Shown here piece by piece: positions 1 to 5,002 of a stretch of 5,002 nt of DNA (the stretch's first letter is position 1; the number at the start of each line of letters is the position of its first letter). The position numbers and the translations under genes are program-made. The stretch spans positions 1 to 5,002 of the forward strand of contig CAYZSD010000207.1 of NCBI GenBank assembly GCA_964481075.1. Direction: 5' to 3'. The notes beneath the pieces were generated by a model. It was not told where the DNA came from. It saw nothing but the letters and a program-made list of their open reading frames with translations, and did not search any database. This stretch comes from MWFE01 sp964481075 (lineage in GTDB: Bacteria > Bacteroidota > Bacteroidia > Bacteroidales > Tenuifilaceae).

Positions 1-493
1 AAATCCTCTTCCCCTGCCATGCCTTAGGTAGCTCCTTAGTCTCCTCCGAAGAAAGAAACAAATCATAGGTCCCACGCTCCGCAGTGCGAAGCAGTCTTTC
101 CAGTCGATAGTAGAAAACAGCTCTCACCTGGGGAAGGTCGGCATAGCCCAGAGCAATCAAAAAAGCCAGTTCAGGAGGCGTCCAACTGGGGTGAAGATCG
201 TGCAGGTTTTCAGCATACTTCAGCATCTTTTGATCCAGCGCTTCACAGCCCCGACGCAAACCAAACTCATACATCCTTGCCATGGGGTTCTCTGCGTCTG
301 TATTCTTGCTTCCATGAACATTAGGAGAGCCCAAAAGCGCCAACCACTGTTGCACTTCAGCTAAAGCAAGCACTTGCTGAAAAAGTTGGCTCCGTTCGCT
401 GGGAGAAACCGGATAAGCAAAATCCACCACCAAGCGCCACCGAATAATAGGACCCGCATTAGCAAATAACCACTCAAGAGTATTCAAAGCCAC
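1..493 (-). CDS. Hypothetical protein, C-terminus beyond the window
   Basis: An uninterrupted minus-strand reading frame runs to base 1, so the 3' end is outside the window; about 164 codons are visible. I do not recognise a defined family. The segment TLEWLFANAGPIIRWR near the start recalls the opening of Firmicutes proteins annotated as prenyltransferase/squalene-cyclase-like alpha-helical toroid proteins, but this is a weak impression. The rest is soluble and helix-rich with many Trp, Leu and Arg residues. No signal peptide or membrane segment is seen. The start is uncertain. GTG at 491-493 has GGAGG (503-507) nine bases upstream, and I prefer it. ATG at 500-502 abuts that GGAGG with no spacer. 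ATG at 578-580 keeps the frame open, would overlap the nucleotidyltransferase gene by 19 bases, and has no clear ribosome site. The gene is visibly more GC-rich than its neighbours, which suggests a different origin. Confidence 0.7.
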   Translation of the reverse strand, partial: MALNTLEWLFANAGPIIRWRLVVDFAYPVSPSERSQLFQQVLALAEVQQWLALLGSPNVHGSKNTDAENPMARMYEFGLRRGCEALDQKMLKYAENLHDLHPSWTPPELAFLIALGYADLPQVRAVFYYRLERLLRTAERGTYDLFLSSEETKELPKAWQGKRI

Positions 494-502
494 ACACTCC
501 AT

Positions 503-507
503 CCTCC
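503..507 (-). promoter_or_regulatory. Ribosome binding site for the left-edge gene
   Basis: Plus-strand cctcc reads GGAGG on the minus strand. It lies nine bases before GTG 491-493 and directly abuts ATG 500-502. It favours an internal start over the longer option at 580, which would overlap the upstream gene. Confidence 0.45.
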
Positions 508-538
508 AATGTCGCAAGGTACGCGTCCCACTGCGCGA

Positions 539-565
539 TTTATACGTTTGTATAGAGCATTTCAA
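539..565 (-). promoter_or_regulatory. Possible weak promoter for the left-edge gene
   Basis: On the minus strand TTGAAA (560-565) is followed after 15 bases by TATAAA (539-544). The spacer is shorter than the usual 16-18, so this is only a candidate. A 5-bp inverted repeat (tatac-gttt-gtata, 541-554) lies inside it. If real, transcription would start near base 530 and force translation to begin at 502 or 493. The gene could equally be read through from the upstream operon. Confidence 0.25.
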
Positions 566-1314
566 TGAGTTATCTTCCATAAAAGATCGGTCAATTCAAT
601 GAGGCTAACATCCTTAAAACCCATATTATTCAAATCTGGTGGATCGAGTTTGACTTGATCTATAAAAGCATTCACATCTAAAAGGGTTTTCTCATTTAAC
701 TTCAGCCTTTTCGAAGGATCTGCACCCATTAGAAGCCTGAAAACATCATTTTTGTGTTTTTTGATATCCTTTGAGTCAATATCTCCATCAACCTTACTTC
801 TCAAAGTGAGATCTAGCCAAGCTTTTGCTTTAAATAATATTAAAGTTTCAATATCAACAACAGAGAAGCCATCGACTATCCGTTTTCCTTTTAACAACTC
901 TTCATAATAATTGCTGTCAAGCAATATAGCTGATAGACTGGAAATACTATCATCAATATGTATTGGAGTTAACCTGGACTCAACCTTGATTTCAAAAACT
1001 TCAGATTTTCTGCAAAACAACTCAATCATAGAAGGATATGCGGGGTCTTTGGGTTTTTGAAAACGGTAAAAGTTAGCCCTATCATTACTTTTCGATCGAT
1101 AATCGTATCCACCGTCTTCAATGAAATCCCAGAATCTTCTACCAAAAGACACATCCAGGCCATCTATCATTAAAACTATATCCAAGTCCTTAGTGGCCCT
1201 GAAAGGGAGACCTAAATCATTCATCAAGAGATCACAAGCAGTTCCACCAATGAAAACATACTTCTCGGTAAACTCGTTAAAATACTTCTTAAACTTCCTT
1301 AGCCCGTGTACCAT
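562..1314 (-). CDS. AbiEii-like nucleotidyltransferase, putative toxin of a type IV-like toxin-antitoxin pair
   Basis: This is a 250-aa cytoplasmic protein with the DNA-polymerase-beta-type nucleotidyltransferase signature of the AbiEii/AbiGii family. It has IGGTACDLL at about 22-30, then RATKDLDIVL at 39-48 with the metal-binding Asp pair D43 and D45. A third acidic candidate is E98 in IELF. A Lys-rich helix (LFKAKAWLDL, 160-169) and KNDVFRLL (188-195) resemble the family's K and D motifs. Characterised relatives (AbiEii, mycobacterial MenT) are growth-inhibiting enzymes; MenT3 adds pyrimidine nucleotides to tRNA acceptor ends. The substrate here cannot be read from sequence. The ATG start has AAGGAG six bases upstream (1321-1326), inside the preceding gene, and overlaps that gene by 16 bases, which implies translational coupling. 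A housekeeping or antibiotic-modifying nucleotidyltransferase is possible, but the paired gene favours toxin-antitoxin. Confidence 0.82.
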   Translation of the reverse strand: MVHGLRKFKKYFNEFTEKYVFIGGTACDLLMNDLGLPFRATKDLDIVLMIDGLDVSFGRRFWDFIEDGGYDYRSKSNDRANFYRFQKPKDPAYPSMIELFCRKSEVFEIKVESRLTPIHIDDSISSLSAILLDSNYYEELLKGKRIVDGFSVVDIETLILFKAKAWLDLTLRSKVDGDIDSKDIKKHKNDVFRLLMGADPSKRLKLNEKTLLDVNAFIDQVKLDPPDLNNMGFKDVSLIELTDLLWKITH

Positions 1315-2276
1315 GATTCACTCCTTAGAGCTTCCTCGAGAGCCTGCTCGATCCGCTCATCCTTCTGGTCCTTCAAACAAGCATACAACGATGCCAAATC
1401 TACCTGTTCCCTGCAAGAAAACAACTCGGGGGGATATTTCCATATCTCCAGCATAATACCCATTTCATCAAAAACATTCTCTGCAAAATAGTGGACATTT
1501 TTAAGTAATGGACTCAAATAATTATTACCCACAGCCAACACCCTCTGCCTTGGGGGATTCAGCCTGCTCAACTGAGCCAAAGCTTCCAAGCCAGACCCCA
1601 GAGCATTCGGTGGAACCTTTCTCACAAAAACTACTTTTTGCACTGGAGTTTGTAAAAATTCCTTTCCTCTTTCAAAAAACAAGGGGTCTTGAATTTTACG
1701 GTACACCTTGCTTTTCCCGGTTTTTCCCCCTACCTCATAGCTCAACAAATCAGCATCATATAGCTCATTTAAAGCTCTTGAGGACGACATAAGCGTCATT
1801 TTCAGCAAAAGTGCCAATTGAGTAGCGTTGGTTTCCTCAATTTTGCCATACAAAAAATAAAGAAATGTGAGTTGAGCGCTTAGAGTAAAGCTCTTTGGTT
1901 TAGCTTTGTTTTCAATGTAAGCTTTCGACAAATGCATCCCCAAAAAAGGAAGGAAAATCTGGTTTCCCTCAACAATAAAAGGTATTCGCTTGCCAATCAG
2001 GCTTCTTCTCTTGTAGGGCGTAATGCCTTTTAAAAGAACTACTACCTCTCTTCCCACGACAGTTTTAACCATACTTACCTGTTTTTGGAGCTCAGAAACA
2101 GGAGGTAGCTCCTGAATAGGATCAAGCAAGATGCAGGAAACATCCAGCAAAGTCATTGTATAAAATCGGAAGGAATTTTTCAAAAACAAGGGGAAAATCG
2201 AGATATCAGGACAAGGTTCCACCTTAGCGTCCACATCCAGATTATCCTTAATATATCGCTCAATTGCAGTAATCAC
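1299..2276 (-). CDS. Winged-helix protein, putative AbiEi-like antitoxin and autorepressor
   Basis: This is a 325-aa protein read from a GTG start with AGGAG nine bases upstream. A predicted winged helix-turn-helix of MarR-like type covers about residues 133-195. It includes helices around TQLALLLK and SSSRALNELYDADLLS, followed by a Gly/Lys-rich wing (EVGGKTGKSKVYRK). Residues 1-130 form a separate alpha/beta-looking region ending in IPFIVEGNQIFLPFLGMHL (99-117). Residues 205-325 form a C-terminal domain with an acidic, Lys/Glu-rich tail. In classical AbiE systems the AbiEi antitoxin has an N-terminal winged helix plus a C-terminal antitoxin domain and represses its own promoter. Here the same elements seem present with an extra N-terminal region. 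The gene sits first in the operon, behind a promoter carrying three repeated half-sites, and overlaps the nucleotidyltransferase gene by 16 bases. The DNA-binding prediction is fairly firm; the antitoxin role is inferred from context. Confidence 0.78.
   Translation of the reverse strand: MITAIERYIKDNLDVDAKVEPCPDISIFPLFLKNSFRFYTMTLLDVSCILLDPIQELPPVSELQKQVSMVKTVVGREVVVLLKGITPYKRRSLIGKRIPFIVEGNQIFLPFLGMHLSKAYIENKAKPKSFTLSAQLTFLYFLYGKIEETNATQLALLLKMTLMSSSRALNELYDADLLSYEVGGKTGKSKVYRKIQDPLFFERGKEFLQTPVQKVVFVRKVPPNALGSGLEALAQLSRLNPPRQRVLAVGNNYLSPLLKNVHYFAENVFDEMGIMLEIWKYPPELFSCREQVDLASLYACLKDQKDERIEQALEEALRSESWYTG
1321..1326 (-). promoter_or_regulatory. Ribosome binding site for the nucleotidyltransferase
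   Basis: Plus-strand ctcctt reads AAGGAG on the minus strand, six bases before the ATG at 1312-1314. It lies within the last codons of the upstream antitoxin-like gene, so the toxin is probably translated from the same mRNA with coupling. Confidence 0.8.
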
Positions 2277-2286
2277 AAAACAAGTT

Positions 2287-2291
2287 CTCCT
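2287..2291 (-). promoter_or_regulatory. Ribosome binding site that selects the GTG start
   Basis: Plus-strand ctcct reads AGGAG on the minus strand, nine bases before GTG 2274-2276. It is strong support for a non-ATG start of the winged-helix gene. Its last base is shared with the proximal operator half-site, so a bound repressor could also hinder the leader region. Confidence 0.75.
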
Positions 2292-2350
2292 AATATAACT
2301 TTATTTTTTGATAATATAACATCCTTCACGTTACATTGCAAGTTATATTA
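2291..2350. repeat. Three GTTATATTA half-sites, probable operator
   Basis: Plus-strand TAATATAAC occurs at 2291-2299 and 2312-2320, exactly 21 bases apart (two helical turns), and its inverse GTTATATTA at 2342-2350. The outer copies extend to an 11-base inverted pair (2291-2301 and 2340-2350). The middle copy covers the -10 box, the distal copy abuts the -35 box, and the proximal copy lies between the transcription start and the start codon. This layout suits cooperative autorepression by the winged-helix protein, as known for AbiEi. The repeat is seen directly; the binding protein is inferred. Confidence 0.7.
2313..2341 (-). promoter_or_regulatory. Sigma70-type promoter of the AbiE-like operon
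   Basis: On the minus strand TTGCAA (2336-2341, -35) is followed by a 17-base spacer and TATATT (2313-2318, -10). The spacing is ideal. The predicted transcript would begin near base 2306 and carry a short leader of about 30 bases before the GTG start. Both promoter elements touch or lie inside the repeated operator half-sites. Confidence 0.65.
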
Positions 2351-2356
2351 CGTTGA

Positions 2357-2456
2357 NNNNNNNNNNNNNNNNNNNNNNNNNNNNNNNNNNNNNNNNNNNN
2401 NNNNNNNNNNNNNNNNNNNNNNNNNNNNNNNNNNNNNNNNNNNNNNNNNNNNNNNN
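2357..2456. other. Assembly gap of 100 Ns
   Basis: Exactly 100 undetermined bases, the conventional placeholder for a scaffold gap of unknown size. It removes the 3' end of the YwgA/SocA-like gene, any terminator of the right-hand operon and possibly further DNA. The true distance between the two operons is unknown, and the apparent stop just left of the gap (about 2348) has no meaning for that gene. Confidence 0.97.
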
Positions 2457-3022
2457 CAGCAAGCTTCCCTCAGGCACATCTTTAAAAAACCTTTATGGTT
2501 TAACTCATCAACTGCTTCCTGAATATAATGAAGAGAAAACTTAGGTTTTATCGCACTTACGGTCTTGCATAACAAATCATTCGTGAGTTCAGTTTTTTTG
2601 TACTCATATTCTCTATCTACATAAATAATCGTTGCTCTCAACTCTAAATCCCGGGCAGAGAAAGCGCCAAAGTCCTTAATAAGAGATTCTATAGCTCTCA
2701 CGGCTTCTGCTTGCTGATAATAGTTTGTCGTCTTTTCAATCAAAGCATTGTCATTGCCTGGGCGAATAATATAACCATGATCACTCGAGCTCCCAACAGA
2801 CACACTTCCCCAATGTTCCACCAAATCAAGATTATTATGAAGTTCAGAGCAATAGGGTCCGTAAGTATACATTTCAAAGTCATAGCCAATATCCAAGCCA
2901 TAAATGTTTTGCAGAATATATACATATTTTTGAAGCGCAGTTTTTCCGAAAATTATACTTTCGGTATCCATCGATTTAGCTAAAACAGGTATTATTCCAA
3001 ATTTTTTCCAATCAAAACACAT
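2457..3022 (-). CDS. YwgA/SocA-like (Panacea/DUF4065-type) protein, 3' end lost in gap
   Basis: About 188 codons are visible before the gap. Numbered from the chosen start, the family-like features are KTALQKYVYIL (27-37), DFEMYTYGPYCSELHNNLD (48-66) and a C-terminal helix region, SAIKPKFSLHYIQEAVDEL (156-174), followed by HKGFLK. The LQK...YTYGP pattern is typical of YwgA and of SocA/Panacea-like proteins. Panacea domains serve as antitoxins in several toxin-antitoxin systems, and SocA is a proteolysis adaptor-type antitoxin. Since YwgA-like proteins are about 165-190 aa, probably only a few residues are missing. I choose ATG 3020-3022 because GGAG (3030-3033) lies seven bases upstream; the earlier ATG at 3053-3055 lacks a good site. 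The gene lies 45 bases after the dGTPase gene in the same direction. Its role as antitoxin or regulator is inferred. Confidence 0.72.
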
Positions 3023-3029
3023 TGTTTTT

Positions 3030-3033
3030 CTCC
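3030..3033 (-). promoter_or_regulatory. Ribosome binding site deciding the YwgA/SocA-like start
   Basis: Plus-strand ctcc reads GGAG on the minus strand, in the context TTGGAGAAAAACAATG, with seven bases to ATG 3020-3022. The in-frame ATG 33 bases upstream has only a GC-rich GGGG two bases before it, so the 11-residue longer form is unlikely. Confidence 0.6.
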
Positions 3034-3067
3034 AATTATTGGCAAACTTGAGCATAGCCCCGCAAAA

Positions 3068-4213
3068 TCATATGATAGGCTCAGGGAGGAACAAATGCTT
3101 AATGCTACGAATCAAAAAATGATCGGTCATCCCGGCAATAAAATCCACTACTATATCAACGTTACTGTCCGTATCGTCATATCCAACATCATGAATAAAA
3201 CCCTTAAACAACTCGTAAATATTGGTAACAGCTCCACCTTTTGGTCGGGGTAGCTTATCCATGTTTTCTGTAAATCGATGTGTTTTTTCCATGTCTTTCA
3301 ATAGCTCATCAAACAACACGCTTATTCCTCTTTCAGCTTGAAGTTTAAAATGTTGAACCGAGGGATGCTTGTATATATTTTCATCATTCCATTTAATTAC
3401 ATTCTGCAGAGCCTGATCTTTTTCTTTGGAAAGCATTACCAGGTTGGCATTACTGTTTTGTACTAAATCACTCAACAATCTTCCAACGATATCTCCATTT
3501 ACCTTCCCTAAAACTTCAATCTCATCCTTTAGTTCTTTATTAATTTTATTCTCATCTATCAACTCTGCAGTGATGGCATCTTCTATGTCTTTCCCCGCAT
3601 AGGCAATTTTATCAACAATTCTCACCAAACAGCCCTCCACAGTTGAAGGAGTATCGACTTCCTTTTTATTTGTTGCTAAAATTCGTTCTAATTTTCCCTC
3701 GCTTAAGGTTATAGGTACTAAGTTATTGCTTTTGTTTTCACCGCAATGCGAGACTATTCCGTCTCTTACTGCCAGAGTCAAATTTAAACCACATGGTTTT
3801 CGGTCTAAACGAGCAATTTTATCAACTACCCGTAGTCCATTTATTTCATGAGAAAAACCTTTATATCTCGATTTTTCATTAGTTGACAATATTTTGTCCA
3901 ACACTGTTTCACCATGATGTCCAAACGGAGCATGTCCAATATCATGAGCCAAAGCAATTGCTCTGGTCAAGTCAACATTATATTCTAACTCTCTTGCTGC
4001 AGCATACGCCGCTTCAGCAACATATAACACATGCTCCAATCGGGTACAAATGTGGTCATTTAACGGAAGAAAAAAAACTTGAGTCTTGTGGCGAAGTCTT
4101 CGAAAAGCATCAGAGTATATTATTCGATGAACATCTCTTTGAAACGGATCTCGCGAATCACCATCATTTGGGAGTTCATTTTTTCGCCAGGAAATTAAAT
4201 CATGTTCTTGCAT
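3068..4213 (-). CDS. dGTPase-type HD-domain deoxynucleoside triphosphate triphosphohydrolase
   Basis: This is a 381-aa cytoplasmic enzyme of the dGTPase/SAMHD1-like HD family, which cleaves dNTPs to deoxynucleoside plus triphosphate. Family landmarks appear in order: RDPFQRDVHRI with DAFRRLRHKTQVF (21-47); TRLEHVLYVAEAA (57-69) with metal ligand H61; the HD pair H90-D91 in LAHDIGHAPFGHHGE (88-102); FSHEINGLRVV (120-130); the fourth ligand D201 in IVDKIAYAGKDIEDA (199-213); and the typical C-terminal VDFIAGMTDHF (356-366) with LFLP. Length is normal and all expected catalytic residues are present, so it should be active. The exact dNTP preference cannot be told. ATG 4211-4213 has AGGAG six bases upstream. 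It sits 36 bases after the deoxyribosyltransferase-like gene. Related dGTPases protect bacteria from phage by depleting dNTPs; a housekeeping role is the alternative, but the neighbours favour an accessory role. Confidence 0.9.
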   Translation of the reverse strand: MQEHDLISWRKNELPNDGDSRDPFQRDVHRIIYSDAFRRLRHKTQVFFLPLNDHICTRLEHVLYVAEAAYAAARELEYNVDLTRAIALAHDIGHAPFGHHGETVLDKILSTNEKSRYKGFSHEINGLRVVDKIARLDRKPCGLNLTLAVRDGIVSHCGENKSNNLVPITLSEGKLERILATNKKEVDTPSTVEGCLVRIVDKIAYAGKDIEDAITAELIDENKINKELKDEIEVLGKVNGDIVGRLLSDLVQNSNANLVMLSKEKDQALQNVIKWNDENIYKHPSVQHFKLQAERGISVLFDELLKDMEKTHRFTENMDKLPRPKGGAVTNIYELFKGFIHDVGYDDTDSNVDIVVDFIAGMTDHFLIRSIKHLFLPEPII

Positions 4214-4219
4214 TTGACT

Positions 4220-4224
4220 CTCCT
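4220..4224 (-). promoter_or_regulatory. Ribosome binding site for the dGTPase gene
   Basis: Plus-strand ctcct reads AGGAG on the minus strand, six bases before ATG 4211-4213. It lies in the 36-base spacer after the upstream stop codon. No promoter or terminator is visible in that spacer, so co-transcription is likely. Confidence 0.75.
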
Positions 4225-4249
4225 GATTGAATTAGGGGATAAGTTGTTG

Positions 4250-4858
4250 CTACCGAAATAGTTCTAATATTTTTTCACACAACGATATAGAATCAGTCCT
4301 ACTTGAAGTAAGCTTGGAAAGATCTTTCCCTTTTTGTATAAAAATATCAATATCAGGTAATTCCTTCTTTGATTGATCTGTATTCTTTTGATCAGCAAAC
4401 AATTCATCAAACTTTCTTGGAATAGCTTCATATTCTTTGACTAATTCAAAACCTGACAAACCAATTATCATAGGATTATCATGACCATTAATAATTGATC
4501 GATAATCATTTTTGTAGATCACAATTTTTTTCTGAAAAGCCCACGCAACTCCAGCCTCCACCATAGCCCCTTCATCAGGAACACGACCATTCATATTGAG
4601 CAATAAGCCATCCGACTCATAAACCTTATAAATATCAAGAGAGAAAATAGCCTTTGACACTATTGAGTTAATCTCTTCATCTGAACAATTTGTCTCTGCT
4701 TTCAAGTAAGGAAAAATATTTGAGTATTCAAGACCATCTCGGTGAGGTAAAAAAGTGATATAAGCATTATCCTCCAAAGCCTGCGAAATACTCTGCATTT
4801 CTTGCTTTTCAAGATCATTAAATAAAGGTCCAGCGCAATAAATCTGATATTTCTTCAT
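4250..4858 (-). CDS. Nucleoside 2-deoxyribosyltransferase-like protein
   Basis: This is a 202-aa cytoplasmic protein of the nucleoside 2-deoxyribosyltransferase (NDT) superfamily, a Rossmann-like fold. Members swap bases on 2'-deoxynucleosides or hydrolyse the N-glycosidic bond. Visible motifs are IYCAGPLF (6-13), FLPHRDG (36-42), an FSLDI/SDGLLLNMNGR region (72-92), and the signature PDEGAMVEAGVAWA (94-107). By analogy with the DxGTxxE motif, E101 is the likely nucleophile, with D95 and G97 beside it. KIVIYK (111-116) and DNPM (127-130) complete the core. The family is usually near 150-160 aa; the extra 45-55 C-terminal residues, polar and Lys/Asp-rich, are unassigned. I choose ATG 4856-4858 because AAGGA sits six bases upstream. 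A TTG two codons earlier would touch that site. The gene is tightly packed after an upstream gene and followed 36 bases later by the dGTPase gene, suggesting linked deoxynucleotide chemistry. Confidence 0.82.
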   Translation of the reverse strand: MKKYQIYCAGPLFNDLEKQEMQSISQALEDNAYITFLPHRDGLEYSNIFPYLKAETNCSDEEINSIVSKAIFSLDIYKVYESDGLLLNMNGRVPDEGAMVEAGVAWAFQKKIVIYKNDYRSIINGHDNPMIIGLSGFELVKEYEAIPRKFDELFADQKNTDQSKKELPDIDIFIQKGKDLSKLTSSRTDSISLCEKILELFR

Positions 4859-4860
4859 CT

Positions 4861-5002
4861 TCAATCCTTAATAATAAAAAATTTTACTAAGTTAATTTTA
4901 ACTTTTTTTTCATCAAAGCCAATCCTGTGAACTGCTTCTCTATAAAACCCCCTTGCATTAATTTCAATATTGCATATATTCTTTATTGCAATTCTTACCA
5001 TA
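4861..5002 (-). CDS. C-terminal end of an unidentified upstream gene (partial)
   Basis: One minus-strand frame stays open for all 46 visible codons of this AT-rich stretch and ends with TGA at 4861-4863, two bases before the ATG of the NDT-like gene; the other two minus-strand frames contain early stops. The visible peptide includes ARGFYREAVHRIGFDEKK and ends in LVKFFIIKD. It is basic, with no recognised family. An ATG lies at 4999-5001, but no ribosome site can be seen before the window ends, so it may be internal. Tight spacing to the next gene supports a real operon member. Because a short open frame could arise by chance, I hold this moderately. If it is not coding, the stretch is an AT-rich leader. 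Confidence 0.5.
   Translation of the reverse strand, partial: MVRIAIKNICNIEINARGFYREAVHRIGFDEKKVKINLVKFFIIKD
4865..4869 (-). promoter_or_regulatory. Ribosome binding site deciding the NDT-like start
   Basis: Plus-strand tcctt reads AAGGA on the minus strand, six bases before ATG 4856-4858. It directly abuts the upstream TTG (4862-4864), which argues against that alternative. It lies inside the last codons of the preceding gene. Confidence 0.65.

Noticed and set aside
1121..1792. Plus-strand open frames at 1121-1456, 1306-1491 and 1508-1792
   Set aside because: They lie opposite well-supported minus-strand genes, have no family resemblance and no clear ribosome sites.
2711..2983. Plus-strand 90-codon and minus-strand 61-codon frames inside the YwgA/SocA-like gene
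   Set aside because: Both are alternative-frame shadows of a gene with recognisable family motifs.
2348..3055. A 235-codon frame that reads through the N gap to a stop near 2348
   Set aside because: The gap length is arbitrary, so frame and stop on the far side are meaningless; the five-prime ATG also lacks a good ribosome site.
3883..4230. Plus-strand 115-codon frame rich in His and Leu
   Set aside because: It is antisense to the conserved HD motif region of the dGTPase gene; the His richness is a mirror of that coding sequence.
4214..4249. Possible terminator between the NDT-like and dGTPase genes
   Set aside because: No GC-rich hairpin followed by a T-run is visible; the interval holds only the ribosome site.
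1094..4507. Repeated 11-mer GATCGATAATC at 1094-1104 and 4497-4507
   Set aside because: Both copies are inside unrelated coding regions with no flanking similarity; chance is sufficient.
4862..4864. TTG as start of the NDT-like gene
   Set aside because: It directly touches the AAGGA ribosome site; ATG 4856-4858 has proper six-base spacing.

Overview
The window is about 5 kb of bacterial accessory DNA in which every gene I can support lies on the minus strand. It therefore reads right to left, from base 5002 down to base 1. Strong AGGAG-type ribosome binding sites, moderately AT-rich DNA, ATG/GTG starts and a YwgA-like protein suggest a low-GC Gram-positive bacterium (Firmicutes, perhaps a clostridial lineage). 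That is inference from style; no taxonomic marker gene is present. A run of exactly 100 Ns at 2357-2456 is an assembly gap and splits the window into two blocks.

Right block (5002 to 2457), probably one operon. It starts with the last codons of an upstream gene that enters from outside the window. Two bases after its stop comes a nucleoside 2-deoxyribosyltransferase-like protein (4250-4858). Next is an HD-domain dGTPase-type dNTP triphosphohydrolase with its metal-binding residues intact (3068-4213). Last is a YwgA/SocA-like (Panacea/DUF4065-type) protein (start 3022) whose C-terminal end is lost in the gap. Two enzymes predicted to act on deoxynucleotides or deoxynucleosides, plus a protein of an antitoxin-associated family, make a plausible nucleotide-targeting defence or toxin-antitoxin-like cassette. 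That role is a hypothesis.

Left block (2356 to 1). A clear promoter with three copies of the 9-mer GTTATATTA (two direct, one inverted) precedes a two-gene operon. The first gene is a 325-aa winged-helix protein (1299-2276, GTG start). The second, overlapping it by 16 bases, is a 250-aa AbiEii-like nucleotidyltransferase (562-1314). The order, the overlap and the operator-rich promoter match AbiE-type (type IV) toxin-antitoxin systems, but here the winged helix follows a roughly 130-residue N-terminal region instead of sitting at the N-terminus. Downstream is a visibly more GC-rich gene of unknown function that runs off the left edge (1 to about 493). It may belong to the host backbone beside the accessory segment.

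The most interesting points are the three-gene nucleotide cassette beside the AbiE-like module, the unusual antitoxin architecture, and the triple half-site operator that overlaps both promoter elements.
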